A model generated the notes under the pieces. It was not told the origin of the DNA. It was given only the letters and a program-made list of their open reading frames with translations, and made no database searches. A stretch of DNA of 32,921 bases, from contig JAJZIX010000008.1 in the NCBI GenBank assembly GCA_021810345.1, positions 1 through 32,921 of the forward strand. The letters are read 5' to 3'. Position 1 is the first letter of the stretch. Every line of letters starts with the position of its first letter. The stretch comes from Nanobdellota archaeon. GTDB lineage: Archaea; Nanobdellota; Nanobdellia; Parvarchaeales; Parvarchaeaceae. The position numbers and the translations under genes were made by a program. Below are positions 1-8,924 of the stretch, in pieces.

Positions 1-66
1 CCGCTGCCGAAGGAGATATCGCTGAGGTTCCCTCACATAACAAAAATAGCGTCTAAGATAGTATGA
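1..66 (+). CDS. rpl14: Large ribosomal subunit protein uL14, C-terminal fragment (truncated by window start)
   Basis: Frame 1 reads PLPKEISLRFPHITKIASKIV-stop, resembling the archaeal/eukaryotic L14 C-terminus; stop overlaps the uL24 start (ATGA); position fits spc operon order. Confidence 0.8.
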   Translation, partial: PLPKEISLRFPHITKIASKIV

Positions 67-455
67 ATACCGAATTTAACATGAGCTGGTCGGGAAGCAA
101 AAGCCCAAAGAAACAGAGGGCCTACCACAGGAATGCGCCTCTGCACGTGAAAAGAAGGATGCTTTCTGCCCATCTGTCGAAGGAGCTCAGGTCAGTCTAC
201 AAGACAAGGAACGTCCCGATAAGGAAGGGCGACGTAGTGCTGATAATGCGCGGCAAGTTCAAGGGTAAGGAAGGTAAGGTGGACAAGGTATACACGAAGC
301 AGATGAAGATCTCTGTCGATTCAGCAAAGAACGTCACGAAAAAGGGCAATAAGGTTCCGTTCAAGCTGAGGCCCTCAGCAGTGCTTATAAAGGAGCTGAA
401 CCTATCAGACGTGAGGCGTGGCAATAAACTGAAAACATATGGCAAGACACGGTGA
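63..455 (+). CDS. rpl24: Large ribosomal subunit protein uL24 (start may be the internal Met at 81)
   Basis: KOW-type segment IRKGDVVLIMRGKFKGKEGKV; operon position between L14 and S4e. Confidence 0.95.
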   Translation: MNTEFNMSWSGSKSPKKQRAYHRNAPLHVKRRMLSAHLSKELRSVYKTRNVPIRKGDVVLIMRGKFKGKEGKVDKVYTKQMKISVDSAKNVTKKGNKVPFKLRPSAVLIKELNLSDVRRGNKLKTYGKTR

Positions 456-1101
456 ATCGAAGCATTTCAAGAGAAGCGTTGTTACTGATCTGTTAGTCAT
501 ACCAAGGAAGAAGTACAAATACTACATCAGGCAGTACCCTGGAAAGCACAACAGAAAATACTCCATGTCTCTGCTTGCGTTCCTGAGGGATGTAGCAAAG
601 ATCGCCAAGAACGCTAAGGAGGCGAGATACTTAATAAAGGGTGGTTTCGTCAAGGTCGATGGCAAGCAGGTTAAAGAGGAGAAGTACTCAGTGGGGTTCA
701 ATGACATCATCCAGGTTAAGGATGATTACTTTACCATTTCATTCAGCAAGAAAGGGACTCTAGACGCTTCCAGGAGCGAAAAGGAGGTGCTATCAAAGAG
801 CCTCAAGGTCGTTTCAAAGATGTTCGTGAAAGGAGGCAAGGCCGTTCTGGGCTTGAGCGACGGCACGAATGTAACCGACCCGGATAACAAAGCACAGATA
901 GACGACTCGGTCATCCTGCAGCTAAAGGACAGGAAAATAGAGAAGGTCATACCATTCGAGCAGGGAAGGGAAGTCTTGATATTCATAGGAAAGAACGCAG
1001 GCAAAAAAGGAAAGGTCCTAGAAATAGAGGGGGACACGGCAATCGTAGAGACAGAGGATGGAAAGATTTCTGTAAAAGCGGGCTCGTGCATCTCGGTTTA
1101 A
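439..1101 (+). CDS. rps4e: Small ribosomal subunit protein eS4
   Basis: N-terminal MARHGESKHFKRS..., S4-like and KOW-like segments; archaeal operon position. Confidence 0.96.
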   Translation: MARHGESKHFKRSVVTDLLVIPRKKYKYYIRQYPGKHNRKYSMSLLAFLRDVAKIAKNAKEARYLIKGGFVKVDGKQVKEEKYSVGFNDIIQVKDDYFTISFSKKGTLDASRSEKEVLSKSLKVVSKMFVKGGKAVLGLSDGTNVTDPDNKAQIDDSVILQLKDRKIEKVIPFEQGREVLIFIGKNAGKKGKVLEIEGDTAIVETEDGKISVKAGSCISV

Positions 1102-1102
1102 T

Positions 1103-1615
1103 ATGGCAGACAATCCAATGCGTGAGGTCAGGCTTGCAAAGGTAACCCTAAACGTAGGAGTGGGCGAGCCAGGCGACAAGCTAGAAGGCATAAAGAAGCT
1201 ACTAGAAGGGATATCGGGCACAAAAGCCGTGAAGACAAAGACCAAGAAAAGGATACCTGAGTGGGAGATAAGGCCCGGCCTGGAGATAGGCGTCAAAACA
1301 ACAATAAGGGGCAAGGCAGCCGAAGAGATATTGAGCAGGATGCTGGCGGCTGTGGAGAAAAAGCTCAAGTCATCCAACTTCGACAGAAGGGGCAACTTTG
1401 CGTTTGGAGTTTCAGAATATGTTCACATTCCCGGCGCCAAGTATGATTATACTGTAGGGATAGTCGGCATATCTGTCAGCGTCACCCTTGAGAGAAGAGG
1501 ATTCAGCATATCGAGGAAACGCTTAAAAAGGGATATAGGCAAGAAGCATCTTATAACCAAAGAGGAGGCCATTGATTTCGTCAAAAGCAAGTACGGAGTC
1601 TCGGTTTCGAATTGA
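1103..1615 (+). CDS. rpl5: Large ribosomal subunit protein uL5
   Basis: MREVRLAKVTLNVGVGEPGDKLEGIKKLLE... typical archaeal L5 N-terminus; operon position. Confidence 0.96.
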   Translation: MADNPMREVRLAKVTLNVGVGEPGDKLEGIKKLLEGISGTKAVKTKTKKRIPEWEIRPGLEIGVKTTIRGKAAEEILSRMLAAVEKKLKSSNFDRRGNFAFGVSEYVHIPGAKYDYTVGIVGISVSVTLERRGFSISRKRLKRDIGKKHLITKEEAIDFVKSKYGVSVSN

Positions 1616-1616
1616 T

Positions 1617-1853
1617 ATGGAAAGCGCTTATGAGAGGATATTGAAGATACAGAAGCCCGGCACGGCAGGATACATTAGGTTCACAAAGTTCAACAAGCAT
1701 AAGGTCAGGTCTAGCGATGCAAGGTCAAGGGCATGCGTCAGGTGCAACAGGCCGGAGGCACACATAAAGGTGCACGGGCTGAGGTACTGCAGGCAGTGCT
1801 TCAGGGAAGTTGCAAAAGATCTGGGCTTCCACAAGTACGGAAAGGAGGCATAA
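1617..1853 (+). CDS. rps14: Small ribosomal subunit protein uS14 (zinc-ribbon type)
   Basis: CVRC...CRQC zinc motif; start moved to ATG 1617 just after uL5; operon position. Confidence 0.93.
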   Translation: MESAYERILKIQKPGTAGYIRFTKFNKHKVRSSDARSRACVRCNRPEAHIKVHGLRYCRQCFREVAKDLGFHKYGKEA

Positions 1854-1855
1854 TC

Positions 1856-2242
1856 ATGGCAGATATACTATCCAATGTCTTGAATGTGATAGACGTGTCG
1901 AGGAGCGTGGGCCACAGGGAATGCGTCATCAACCCGACAAGCAAGCTGATAATCAACCTCCTTGAGATACTCAAACAAAACAAATACCTGGAGGGATACG
2001 AGCCGATAAATGACTCGAAAGGAGGGTTCATCAAGGTCACGATAAGCGAGAACCTTAACAAGTGCAAGGCGATAAGGCCGAGGGTACCGATAAAGGCGGA
2101 GGAGATAACCAAATATGAGAAGAGGTTCTTGCCGGCCTTCGGTTTTGGAATAATAATACTTTCAACCAATTCAGGTTTGATCACAAACGACGAGGCGAAG
2201 AAAAACAGGAAAGGAGGCAATCTTTTGGCTTATGTCTACTAA
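1856..2242 (+). CDS. rps8: Small ribosomal subunit protein uS8
   Basis: MADILSNVLNVIDVSRSVGHRECVINPTSKLI...; start at ATG 1856 inside the longer listed ORF. Confidence 0.95.
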   Translation: MADILSNVLNVIDVSRSVGHRECVINPTSKLIINLLEILKQNKYLEGYEPINDSKGGFIKVTISENLNKCKAIRPRVPIKAEEITKYEKRFLPAFGFGIIILSTNSGLITNDEAKKNRKGGNLLAYVY

Positions 2243-2753
2243 ATTCAAGGTCGATGTGTCAGGAGCGGAAGTCTCTTTTCAGGAAGATAAGATAACTGTG
2301 AAGGGGCCGAAGGGCGAGCTGCATGAGGACATCAAGCATCCATTCATACACCTTTCCAGAGAGGGAAACACGCTGCTTATACAGGTTGATAAGGACACTT
2401 CATACCAGAAAGCGATCGGCGGAACACTGGCCGCTGCGGTCAGGAACATGATCATCGGCGTAAACCAGGAGTACACAGCCGAGCTTGAGCTGATCTACAT
2501 GCACTTCCCCGCGTCGTTGAAGGCCTCGGGCAACAAGCTCATAGTCGAGAACTTCGTGGGCGAGAGGAAACCCAGGGAGCTGGCCATCCCGGAGGGCGTG
2601 AAGCTTAAGGTCAGCGGCACCAAGATTTACCTGTCGGGAACAGACAAATACCTGGTCGGCCAGGCCGCAGGCACAATAGAGGGCAAGATCCAGATAAAGA
2701 ACAAGGACCGCAGGATATTTAAGGACGGCATATTCATAACAAAGAAACCTTGA
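2232..2753 (+). CDS. rpl6: Large ribosomal subunit protein uL6
   Basis: L6-like EDKITVKGPKGEL and C-terminal IQIKNKDRRIFKDGIFI; operon position. Confidence 0.95.
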   Translation: MSTKFKVDVSGAEVSFQEDKITVKGPKGELHEDIKHPFIHLSREGNTLLIQVDKDTSYQKAIGGTLAAAVRNMIIGVNQEYTAELELIYMHFPASLKASGNKLIVENFVGERKPRELAIPEGVKLKVSGTKIYLSGTDKYLVGQAAGTIEGKIQIKNKDRRIFKDGIFITKKP

Positions 2754-2755
2754 AC

Positions 2756-3106
2756 ATGGAATTCATAAAGAAAGACGCGAAGAAACTGAAAAGAGTAGGG
2801 ATGTCATGGAGGAAACCGACCGGGAAGAAGAACAAGACAAAGGTTGGGAAGAAGGGCCACAGGCCGATGCCCTCGGAGGGATTCAGGGGCAGGAAATCCC
2901 AGAGACATATGATAGCAGGGCTGATTCCGGTGAGGGTTTTCACGCCGTCACAGGTCGATGGCCTGTCAGATAAGAACATAGCGATCATAGCATCCGCAGT
3001 GGGTGCAGTGAAAAGAAAACTTATAATAGAGAAATGCAACTCAAAAGGCATAAAGGTGAAAAACAATGGTAGCAGGGCTGACAACGCAGAGAAGGCTGGC
3101 AAGTAA
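2756..3106 (+). CDS. rpl32e: Large ribosomal subunit protein eL32 (TTG at 2750 or ATG at 2756)
   Basis: SWRKPTGKKNKTKVGKKGHRPMPSEGFRGRK typical of L32e; operon position. Confidence 0.93.
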   Translation: MEFIKKDAKKLKRVGMSWRKPTGKKNKTKVGKKGHRPMPSEGFRGRKSQRHMIAGLIPVRVFTPSQVDGLSDKNIAIIASAVGAVKRKLIIEKCNSKGIKVKNNGSRADNAEKAGK

Positions 3107-3515
3107 GTTCCTTGGCGTGGGAGAAGGCCGGGTATGGCTTGACCCTTCGAAGTTCAAGGAGATAAAGGAGGCCATAACCTCTGCAGACGTAGAGAACCTT
3201 GTCAAGAAGGGCTTCATAAAGAAGAAAGCGCTCGTAGGGCAGTCCAGAGGCAGGGCCAGGGCGGTGCACGTAAAGAAGAAGCATGGTCACAGGAAAGGCG
3301 TAGGGAGCCGAAAGGGAGAGAAGGGCTCGAGGACAAACATGAGCTGGGCACTGAAAGTCAGGGCGCTCAGGAATGAGCTTGTCAAGCAGAGGGTTGCGGG
3401 CAAGATAGACAAGAAGGAATTCAGGGACCTGTACTCGAGGGTCAAGGGCAACGCATTCCACAGCGTAAATCACATGAGAAATGTCATAGAAACGATGAAG
3501 AAGGAGAAAGCATGA
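3066..3515 (+). CDS. rpl19e: Large ribosomal subunit protein eL19
   Basis: TTQRRLASKFLGVGEGRVWLDPSKFKEI and GHRKGVGSRKG typical of L19e. Confidence 0.96.
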   Translation: MVAGLTTQRRLASKFLGVGEGRVWLDPSKFKEIKEAITSADVENLVKKGFIKKKALVGQSRGRARAVHVKKKHGHRKGVGSRKGEKGSRTNMSWALKVRALRNELVKQRVAGKIDKKEFRDLYSRVKGNAFHSVNHMRNVIETMKKEKA

Positions 3516-4021
3516 ACAGAAAAGTAAACTACAGAAAAAGGCTGAAGCTGCTGAAGTCCAACCTACCAAGATTTGTCGTCAGGAAAACAAGCAGCAGGAT
3601 AATAATCCAGATTGTTGAGTACTCGCCGGAAGGCGACAAGACGATAAGCAGCGTCTGCAGCGATGAGCTGTTGGATTTCGGATGGGAGCTCGGCATAAAG
3701 AACATACCTGCCGCATACCTATCCGGCCTGCTGATAGGCAAAAAATCGCCAAAGAAAGAGGCGATACTGGACAGCGGATCCAGGACTCTCAAGAAGGACA
3801 GCTTTATCTATTACGCTGTTAAGGGCGCGCAGGAAGCGGGAATGAACCTCCACGCAAGCGAGCTGCCGGTGAGCCAGGAGAGGATGTTCGGGCAGCACAT
3901 AGCCGAGTACGCATCCAGCAAGAAGGGAAACCAGTTCTCCAAGATTGGAGTGGACAAAGTCAGGAATATAAAGGAATACATGGATAAGAGCATAGAAAAG
4001 ATTAACGCTTATGGAAAGTGA
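3512..4021 (+). CDS. rpl18: Large ribosomal subunit protein uL18
   Basis: NYRKRLKLLKSNLPRFVVRKTSSRIIIQIVEYSPEGDKT typical of archaeal L18. Confidence 0.95.
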   Translation: MNRKVNYRKRLKLLKSNLPRFVVRKTSSRIIIQIVEYSPEGDKTISSVCSDELLDFGWELGIKNIPAAYLSGLLIGKKSPKKEAILDSGSRTLKKDSFIYYAVKGAQEAGMNLHASELPVSQERMFGQHIAEYASSKKGNQFSKIGVDKVRNIKEYMDKSIEKINAYGK

Positions 4022-4769
4022 AGAGACCAAACAGGAAGCAAAGGAAGAGATCGCGGTGGAAGCCAGTTCGGCTCCGGAAGCAAAGGAGAACAAGGCCGCA
4101 GGCTATGCTTTCAAGACCGCGCTCGGTTTAGCAGTGCAGAAGGGCGAGATCACAAGCATAGACCAGGTGCTGGAGAACAACCTCAAGATGCTGGAGCCGC
4201 AGATAGTCGATTATCTTCTGCCGGGATTGCAGACAGAATTTCTGTACATAGGCCAGTCCAAGGGAAAGCTCGGCGGCGGAAAGAGAAGGATAGTAAGGAA
4301 CACACAGAAAGTCACAGCAAAGGCGAAGAGGCAGCACTTCTCCGCGATGGCCGTGGTCGGAGACGGCAACGGGCACATCGGCATAGGCAAGGGCCGCGGG
4401 CTCGAGTCTGTAACAGCAAAGGAAAAAGCGGAGAAGAAGGCAAAGCTCAGCCTAATAAGGATATCAACCGGATGCGGAAGCTGGGAGTGCGCATGCAAGG
4501 GCCACCATTCGATACCCACCAAGGTAACCGGGAAATCCGGTTCAGTCATAGTCACGCTTATACCTGCACCAAGAGGAATAGGGTTCTGCGTAGTAGACGA
4601 CATAAAATCAATATTGAGGCTAGCGGGGATAAAGGATGTTTGGTCTCTGGTAAGGGGACAGGCCAATACCAGGATAAACCTGGGCTACGCTACATTCGAG
4701 GCGCTTAAGAAGCTCAACTACTACAGGCTTACAGAAACCGAGAAAACTGCGCTAGGCGTGAAGGAGTGA
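4011..4769 (+). CDS. rps5: Small ribosomal subunit protein uS5
   Basis: VVGDGNGHIGIGKGRG motif and PAPRGIGF; operon position. Confidence 0.96.
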   Translation: MESEETKQEAKEEIAVEASSAPEAKENKAAGYAFKTALGLAVQKGEITSIDQVLENNLKMLEPQIVDYLLPGLQTEFLYIGQSKGKLGGGKRRIVRNTQKVTAKAKRQHFSAMAVVGDGNGHIGIGKGRGLESVTAKEKAEKKAKLSLIRISTGCGSWECACKGHHSIPTKVTGKSGSVIVTLIPAPRGIGFCVVDDIKSILRLAGIKDVWSLVRGQANTRINLGYATFEALKKLNYYRLTETEKTALGVKE

Positions 4770-4771
4770 AT

Positions 4772-5221
4772 ATGGAAATGCTCTGCGCCATAAAGATAAG
4801 GTCATCGATAAAGAAGAGCTCCGAGATAAAGGCGGCGCTTGGTGCTTTAGGTCTCCGCAAGACTAACTCATGCGTGCTTTTATCCAAAAACAAGTCAAAC
4901 CAGGGGCTTATGAAGAAAGCCGAAAGTGTAATCGCTTACGGAGAAATAAACAAGGAGACGCTGACGGGCCTGCTCAAAAAGCGCGCAATGGCCAGCAAAT
5001 CAAAGAGGTTCGACTGGTCATCACAGGACACTGCGGCGGTTGCCCAGGAGCTTCTGGATGGGAAAAAGAACTTAAAAGAACAGGGCATAAGAAGAGTGTT
5101 CAACCTGCACCCACCAAGGAAGGGATTCGGCAGGATGGGCAAGAAAGCGCCCCACAATCTAAAGGGAGCATTCGGCTACTGGGGCAGCGATATAAACAAT
5201 CTAATCGAAAGGATGATATGA
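4772..5221 (+). CDS. rpl30: Large ribosomal subunit protein uL30 (GTG at 4766 or ATG at 4772)
   Basis: AIKIRSSIKKSSEIKAALGALGLRKTNSCVLL...; HPPRKGFGRMGKKAPH; operon position. Confidence 0.94.
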   Translation: MEMLCAIKIRSSIKKSSEIKAALGALGLRKTNSCVLLSKNKSNQGLMKKAESVIAYGEINKETLTGLLKKRAMASKSKRFDWSSQDTAAVAQELLDGKKNLKEQGIRRVFNLHPPRKGFGRMGKKAPHNLKGAFGYWGSDINNLIERMI

Positions 5222-5619
5222 AAAAGAAGCATTTGAGGGGCAGCTCGACCGCCGGGAGGGGATCTGGAAAAAGGACCCGAAAGGCGGGCAACCGGGGCGG
5301 CAGGGGAAGGGCTGGAGGAGGAAAGAGAGGACAGCAGAAGCAGGCATCGATAATGGCCAACAGGCACACCTATTCATTTTCAAGCGAGCGCAAGATACCA
5401 TTGAACCTGAGCCGCGTTGGATCGCTTATAAAATCACTGGAGAAGCAGGGAAAAGCCGAGAAAGATAATGACAAGTACGTTCTGAACCTGAAGGAGCTGG
5501 GCTATTCAAAGGCCTGCGGCAGGTTCGGCGGTGAAAAATTCAAGCTCGCTGTTTATGGTAAGGCGTCAAAGAAGGCACTTGACGAGATAAAATCCGCAGG
5601 CGGCGACGTTTATGAATGA
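5218..5619 (+). CDS. rpl15: Large ribosomal subunit protein uL15
   Basis: HLRGSSTAGRGSGKRTRKAGNRGGRGRAGGGKRG basic Gly-rich N-terminus; start ATG 5218 overlapping the uL30 stop. Confidence 0.92.
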   Translation: MKKKHLRGSSTAGRGSGKRTRKAGNRGGRGRAGGGKRGQQKQASIMANRHTYSFSSERKIPLNLSRVGSLIKSLEKQGKAEKDNDKYVLNLKELGYSKACGRFGGEKFKLAVYGKASKKALDEIKSAGGDVYE

Positions 5620-7009
5620 GAAACTGAAGAAAATACTATCAAACCTGCCGTCCGTGCCGGTGCCGGAAAGAAAGCTCGACCTGAGCACAAAGATGAAATG
5701 GACGCTGGCGATACTTCTACTGTTCATAGTGATGTCATTTGTGCCTGTATTTGGCGTAAGCAAGTCATACAGCCTGAGCTTTGAAATACTCCAGGTGCTT
5801 ATCGCATCCCACTTCGGATCGCTTCTTTCTTTGGGAATAGGCCCGATAGTGAGCGCCAGCATACTTATACAGATGTTGCAGGGTACTGATATAATCCACA
5901 TAGACACTTCGGAAAGAGAGGGCAGGGTCCTCTTCCAGGGGATACAGAAGGTCGCAGCCCTGTCGTTCATACTGATAGAGAATGGAGTCTACGTGTTCAG
6001 CGGGGCGCTCGTCCCTGCAGGCCCCGGGCTTTTCTTCCCGCTGGTAATGTTCATACAGCTGGTCGCGGCTGGGATAGTCCTGCTGTTCATGGACGAAGTG
6101 GTGAGCAAGTGGGGCATCGGCTCAGGCATAAGTCTTTTCATACTTGCCGGGATCTCCCTGCAGCTGATAAACACCACATTCAACCCGTTCATAACGCCCA
6201 TCGGCGCAATTCCATCGATAATCTCGTCATTTATAGCGGGCATACCTCTGAACGCTTTGTTCCCGATAATAACGATAATCTCGACCGTGGCGCTGTTTGC
6301 GGTGTCGATATGGCTCCAGGGAGTAAAGGTGGAGCTGCCCCTGTCGTTTGGAAGGCTCAAAGGATATTCTATAAGGTGGCCCGTATCCCTTTTCTACACC
6401 AGCATAATACCGATAGTCCTGATAGTGACGATGGTAGCAGGGGTGCAGTTCTTCGGGCTCACTCTGTTCAATGCGGGCAATCATCTTTTGGGTACCTACG
6501 TAACTGAGCACACACTTTTCGGAACGCAGCAGGTTGCAGTCTCTGGGATAGCTGCTCTGCTGACTCCTCCGACGATACAGCAGCTTTATGTCAGTGCAAC
6601 AACCACCGGTATAACCGCCCTGGAGCTCGAATCCATGGCTTTCTACACGCTTATACTGGTTGTAGGAGCGGCGGCTTTCTCCTACATCTGGATGTATCTT
6701 GGAGGCCAGGACCCCAAGTCAGTGGTGAAGCAGCTCATGGAATCCGGCCTGTCGATGCCCGGTTTCAGGAGAGATGAAAGGGTATTGGTGGACATATTCA
6801 AGCGGTACATAGTCCCGCTGGCAATACTTGGAGGCGCGCTTACTGGGCTGGTCGCAGCGCTGGCGACTTTCCTGAACACCCTGACGGCTGGAATAGGTAT
6901 ACTGCTTATAGTGATGATAATATACCAGTTCTACTTCTCGCTTCTACAGGAAAACGGCGATGAATTCAGGCCAATAAAGGATAAAATAGTAGGACAATCA
7001 ATGGAGTAG
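5612..7009 (+). CDS. secY: Protein translocase subunit SecY
   Basis: Polytopic membrane protein with GIGSGISLFI and FYTSIIPIVLI SecY-like segments; downstream of uL15. Confidence 0.96.
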   Translation: MNEKLKKILSNLPSVPVPERKLDLSTKMKWTLAILLLFIVMSFVPVFGVSKSYSLSFEILQVLIASHFGSLLSLGIGPIVSASILIQMLQGTDIIHIDTSEREGRVLFQGIQKVAALSFILIENGVYVFSGALVPAGPGLFFPLVMFIQLVAAGIVLLFMDEVVSKWGIGSGISLFILAGISLQLINTTFNPFITPIGAIPSIISSFIAGIPLNALFPIITIISTVALFAVSIWLQGVKVELPLSFGRLKGYSIRWPVSLFYTSIIPIVLIVTMVAGVQFFGLTLFNAGNHLLGTYVTEHTLFGTQQVAVSGIAALLTPPTIQQLYVSATTTGITALELESMAFYTLILVVGAAAFSYIWMYLGGQDPKSVVKQLMESGLSMPGFRRDERVLVDIFKRYIVPLAILGGALTGLVAALATFLNTLTAGIGILLIVMIIYQFYFSLLQENGDEFRPIKDKIVGQSME

Positions 7010-7010
7010 C

Positions 7011-7727
7011 ATGGAACTAGAGTCTTTGATAATAATAATCGTTGCGATCCTTGTCGGCGTGTCAGGCCAGATAGCATATTTGTTTATAATAGACCATGAG
7101 ATGATGAAGGTCACCAAGGCAAAGATGAAGGAGCTGCAGGCGCAGCTGAAGCAGGTCAAGCCCGATGATCCAAGGTTCAAGGAGCTCTACAAGCAGGTGA
7201 TGGCCGAAAACTCGAAGATGATGAAGGAATCCTTCAAGCCGACATTCGTGACGTTCATACCTTTCCTGATAGTATTTTTCCTTATGTCCTACTTCTTCAA
7301 TTACGCGCCGGTCGCCGTCGGGGTCCCGATCCAGATGGCAGTGATAGGTCATGTCAACGGCACGCTGTTCTCTGCAGGAAACTGTGCAACGTTCAATAAG
7401 GCAGACAACATAACCCTGCTGTCCAGCAGCTCCATCACATCCCAAGTCTCCTTTTCGAATGCAAAATGTACGATGCTCCTGAAGCAAGGTACTGCAACTT
7501 ACAATACTTCTTTGTCTGGCCTTATTGGCGCAGCGTCGATCAAGACTTATCCTATAGATAACATATCGCTGAAGTTCACACCGAACACATACATCGTGAC
7601 ATCGATGCCTTTCAGCATTCCTTTCATAGGGAACAAGCTGAACTGGTTCTGGACGTACTTTATAGTGACTTTCCTGAGCTCAATTGCATTGAACAGGGTA
7701 TTTGCGCACTACAAGCTTATCTCTTAA
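7011..7727 (+). CDS. DUF106/EMC3/TMCO1-like (YidC/Oxa1 superfamily) membrane insertase with an extracytoplasmic insert
   Basis: N-terminal TM, cytoplasmic KMKELQAQLKQVKPDDPRFKELYKQVMAENSKMMKESFKPTF helical pair, TM2 and TM3; directly after secY as in many archaea. Confidence 0.88.
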   Translation: MELESLIIIIVAILVGVSGQIAYLFIIDHEMMKVTKAKMKELQAQLKQVKPDDPRFKELYKQVMAENSKMMKESFKPTFVTFIPFLIVFFLMSYFFNYAPVAVGVPIQMAVIGHVNGTLFSAGNCATFNKADNITLLSSSSITSQVSFSNAKCTMLLKQGTATYNTSLSGLIGAASIKTYPIDNISLKFTPNTYIVTSMPFSIPFIGNKLNWFWTYFIVTFLSSIALNRVFAHYKLIS

Positions 7728-8029
7728 AGCCCCAACTGCGCTTTGCCTTCCTCTGATATTTTGTCCTGACTCCATGGCGGATCAAATGTGACTTCAACAT
7801 CGACCTTGGTAGCTCCGGCCATCTCCGCGACCTTGTTTTTCACATCTTCAACAAGATAATCCGTGACAGGGCAAAAGGGAGAAGTCATTGTCATGAGTAT
7901 CCTCACTTCTGTGTCAACTATGTCTATTTTGTAGACAAGGCCCAAATCATAGACATTGACGGGTATCTCCGGGTCGAAGCACTCCTTCAGTGCTTTTATC
8001 ACATCCTCCTCTTTGACCTTTATTTCCAT
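7724..8029 (-). CDS. MIP18/DUF59 family (PaaD/SufT-like) Fe-S assembly-associated protein
   Basis: ALKECFDPEIPVNVYDLGLVYKI...MTMTSPFCPVTDYL...VEVTFDPPWSQDKISEEGKAQLGL is diagnostic. Confidence 0.95.
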   Translation of the reverse strand: MEIKVKEEDVIKALKECFDPEIPVNVYDLGLVYKIDIVDTEVRILMTMTSPFCPVTDYLVEDVKNKVAEMAGATKVDVEVTFDPPWSQDKISEEGKAQLGL

Positions 8030-8032
8030 GGT

Positions 8033-8890
8033 TCAGATGAGCAGCAGTCCAAGAAAAAGTAACTGCATCGGTGCTATCACAGCCATCGCTGGATAGGCCT
8101 TGTTCTTTTTACCCAAAAGCATGAGCACAAGCAGCCCTATTATCGCCCCGGCGCCGGCAGCAGCCGCGGCCAAAGCCATCCCATTGAGCATGAAAGCATC
8201 AAAAACGACCGCGGGGAACACCAGGTCTCCTCCTCCCAAGACGAATCTCATTTTCTCCTTCTTGGCCATGAACTCTATCCCGCTGAACATTGGGGATCCT
8301 GCCAGGGCCTTGGCGAGTGTCACCATGTGTTTCGTGACAAAGACCGCTATGTAATCGTAAATGGCTATGACTCCTATAAGTATCAGCGACGGGATCACTC
8401 CCAGCAGGCTGGCGATTATCTCCGCGATCGCTGAAAATATCAGTATGTTTATGATGTTGCGGCCGTAAATCCCCGCAAACCTAAAGTAGTATATCAGCAC
8501 AAGTATGGGCACTGCATACATGAGAAAACCAATGAAATACGAAGACGTCGAGGCCAGCAGGATGTTGATGTGGAACAGGTAAAATGAAGCTGCGCCCAAA
8601 GTCAATGTAGTTATCAGCAGCAGGACGAAGAAGTAGATCAGGGCAGACACTCCTACAATCACCTTGCCCAGCCTATACTTTATCAGCACAAGGAACACAG
8701 CGGTTATTATGATTATTCCAGAAACAATATAAGCCAGCTCATAGTAAGGAGGTATGGAAGGGGACGATGACACTGCAGAGCCGTAGGCGCTGTAAAAGTC
8801 AGCCTTCACTACTGCGAACAGGGCCGACAGTATCAGTACCGTGGCCATCACAATGAGCATCAATATGACTATCTTCGGGCTCCCTTTCAT
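8033..8890 (-). CDS. Presenilin/signal-peptide-peptidase-like intramembrane aspartyl protease (A22 family)
   Basis: Polytopic; catalytic YD (IAIYDYIAVF), GxGD-type motif (LGGGDLVFP), C-terminal PAL-like YPAMAV. Confidence 0.85.
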   Translation of the reverse strand: MKGSPKIVILMLIVMATVLILSALFAVVKADFYSAYGSAVSSSPSIPPYYELAYIVSGIIIITAVFLVLIKYRLGKVIVGVSALIYFFVLLLITTLTLGAASFYLFHINILLASTSSYFIGFLMYAVPILVLIYYFRFAGIYGRNIINILIFSAIAEIIASLLGVIPSLILIGVIAIYDYIAVFVTKHMVTLAKALAGSPMFSGIEFMAKKEKMRFVLGGGDLVFPAVVFDAFMLNGMALAAAAAGAGAIIGLLVLMLLGKKNKAYPAMAVIAPMQLLFLGLLLI

Positions 8891-8904
8891 GAATCTAATC
8901 TATG

Positions 8905-8924
8905 GACATTATAATATAAATGTC
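8905..8924 (-). promoter_or_regulatory. Putative promoter (TATA-like AT core) of the presenilin-like gene, flanked by a 6-bp inverted repeat
   Basis: GACATT-ATAATATA-AATGTC about 20-30 nt upstream of the minus-strand ATG at 8890. Confidence 0.45.

Noticed and set aside
197-1395. Long antisense ORFs opposite the ribosomal genes
   Set aside because: They lie fully opposite confidently assigned ribosomal proteins; low-complexity Ser/Phe/Leu-rich translations are the usual shadow of codon bias.
4870-5217. N-terminal extension of the uL15 ORF overlapping uL30
   Set aside because: It overlaps uL30 in another frame and has no L15 similarity; true start is ATG 5218.
5612-7009. Missing adk/cmk/L34e genes after secY as an anomaly
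   Set aside because: Archaeal gene order downstream of secY is variable, especially in reduced genomes; absence in this window does not show absence in the genome.
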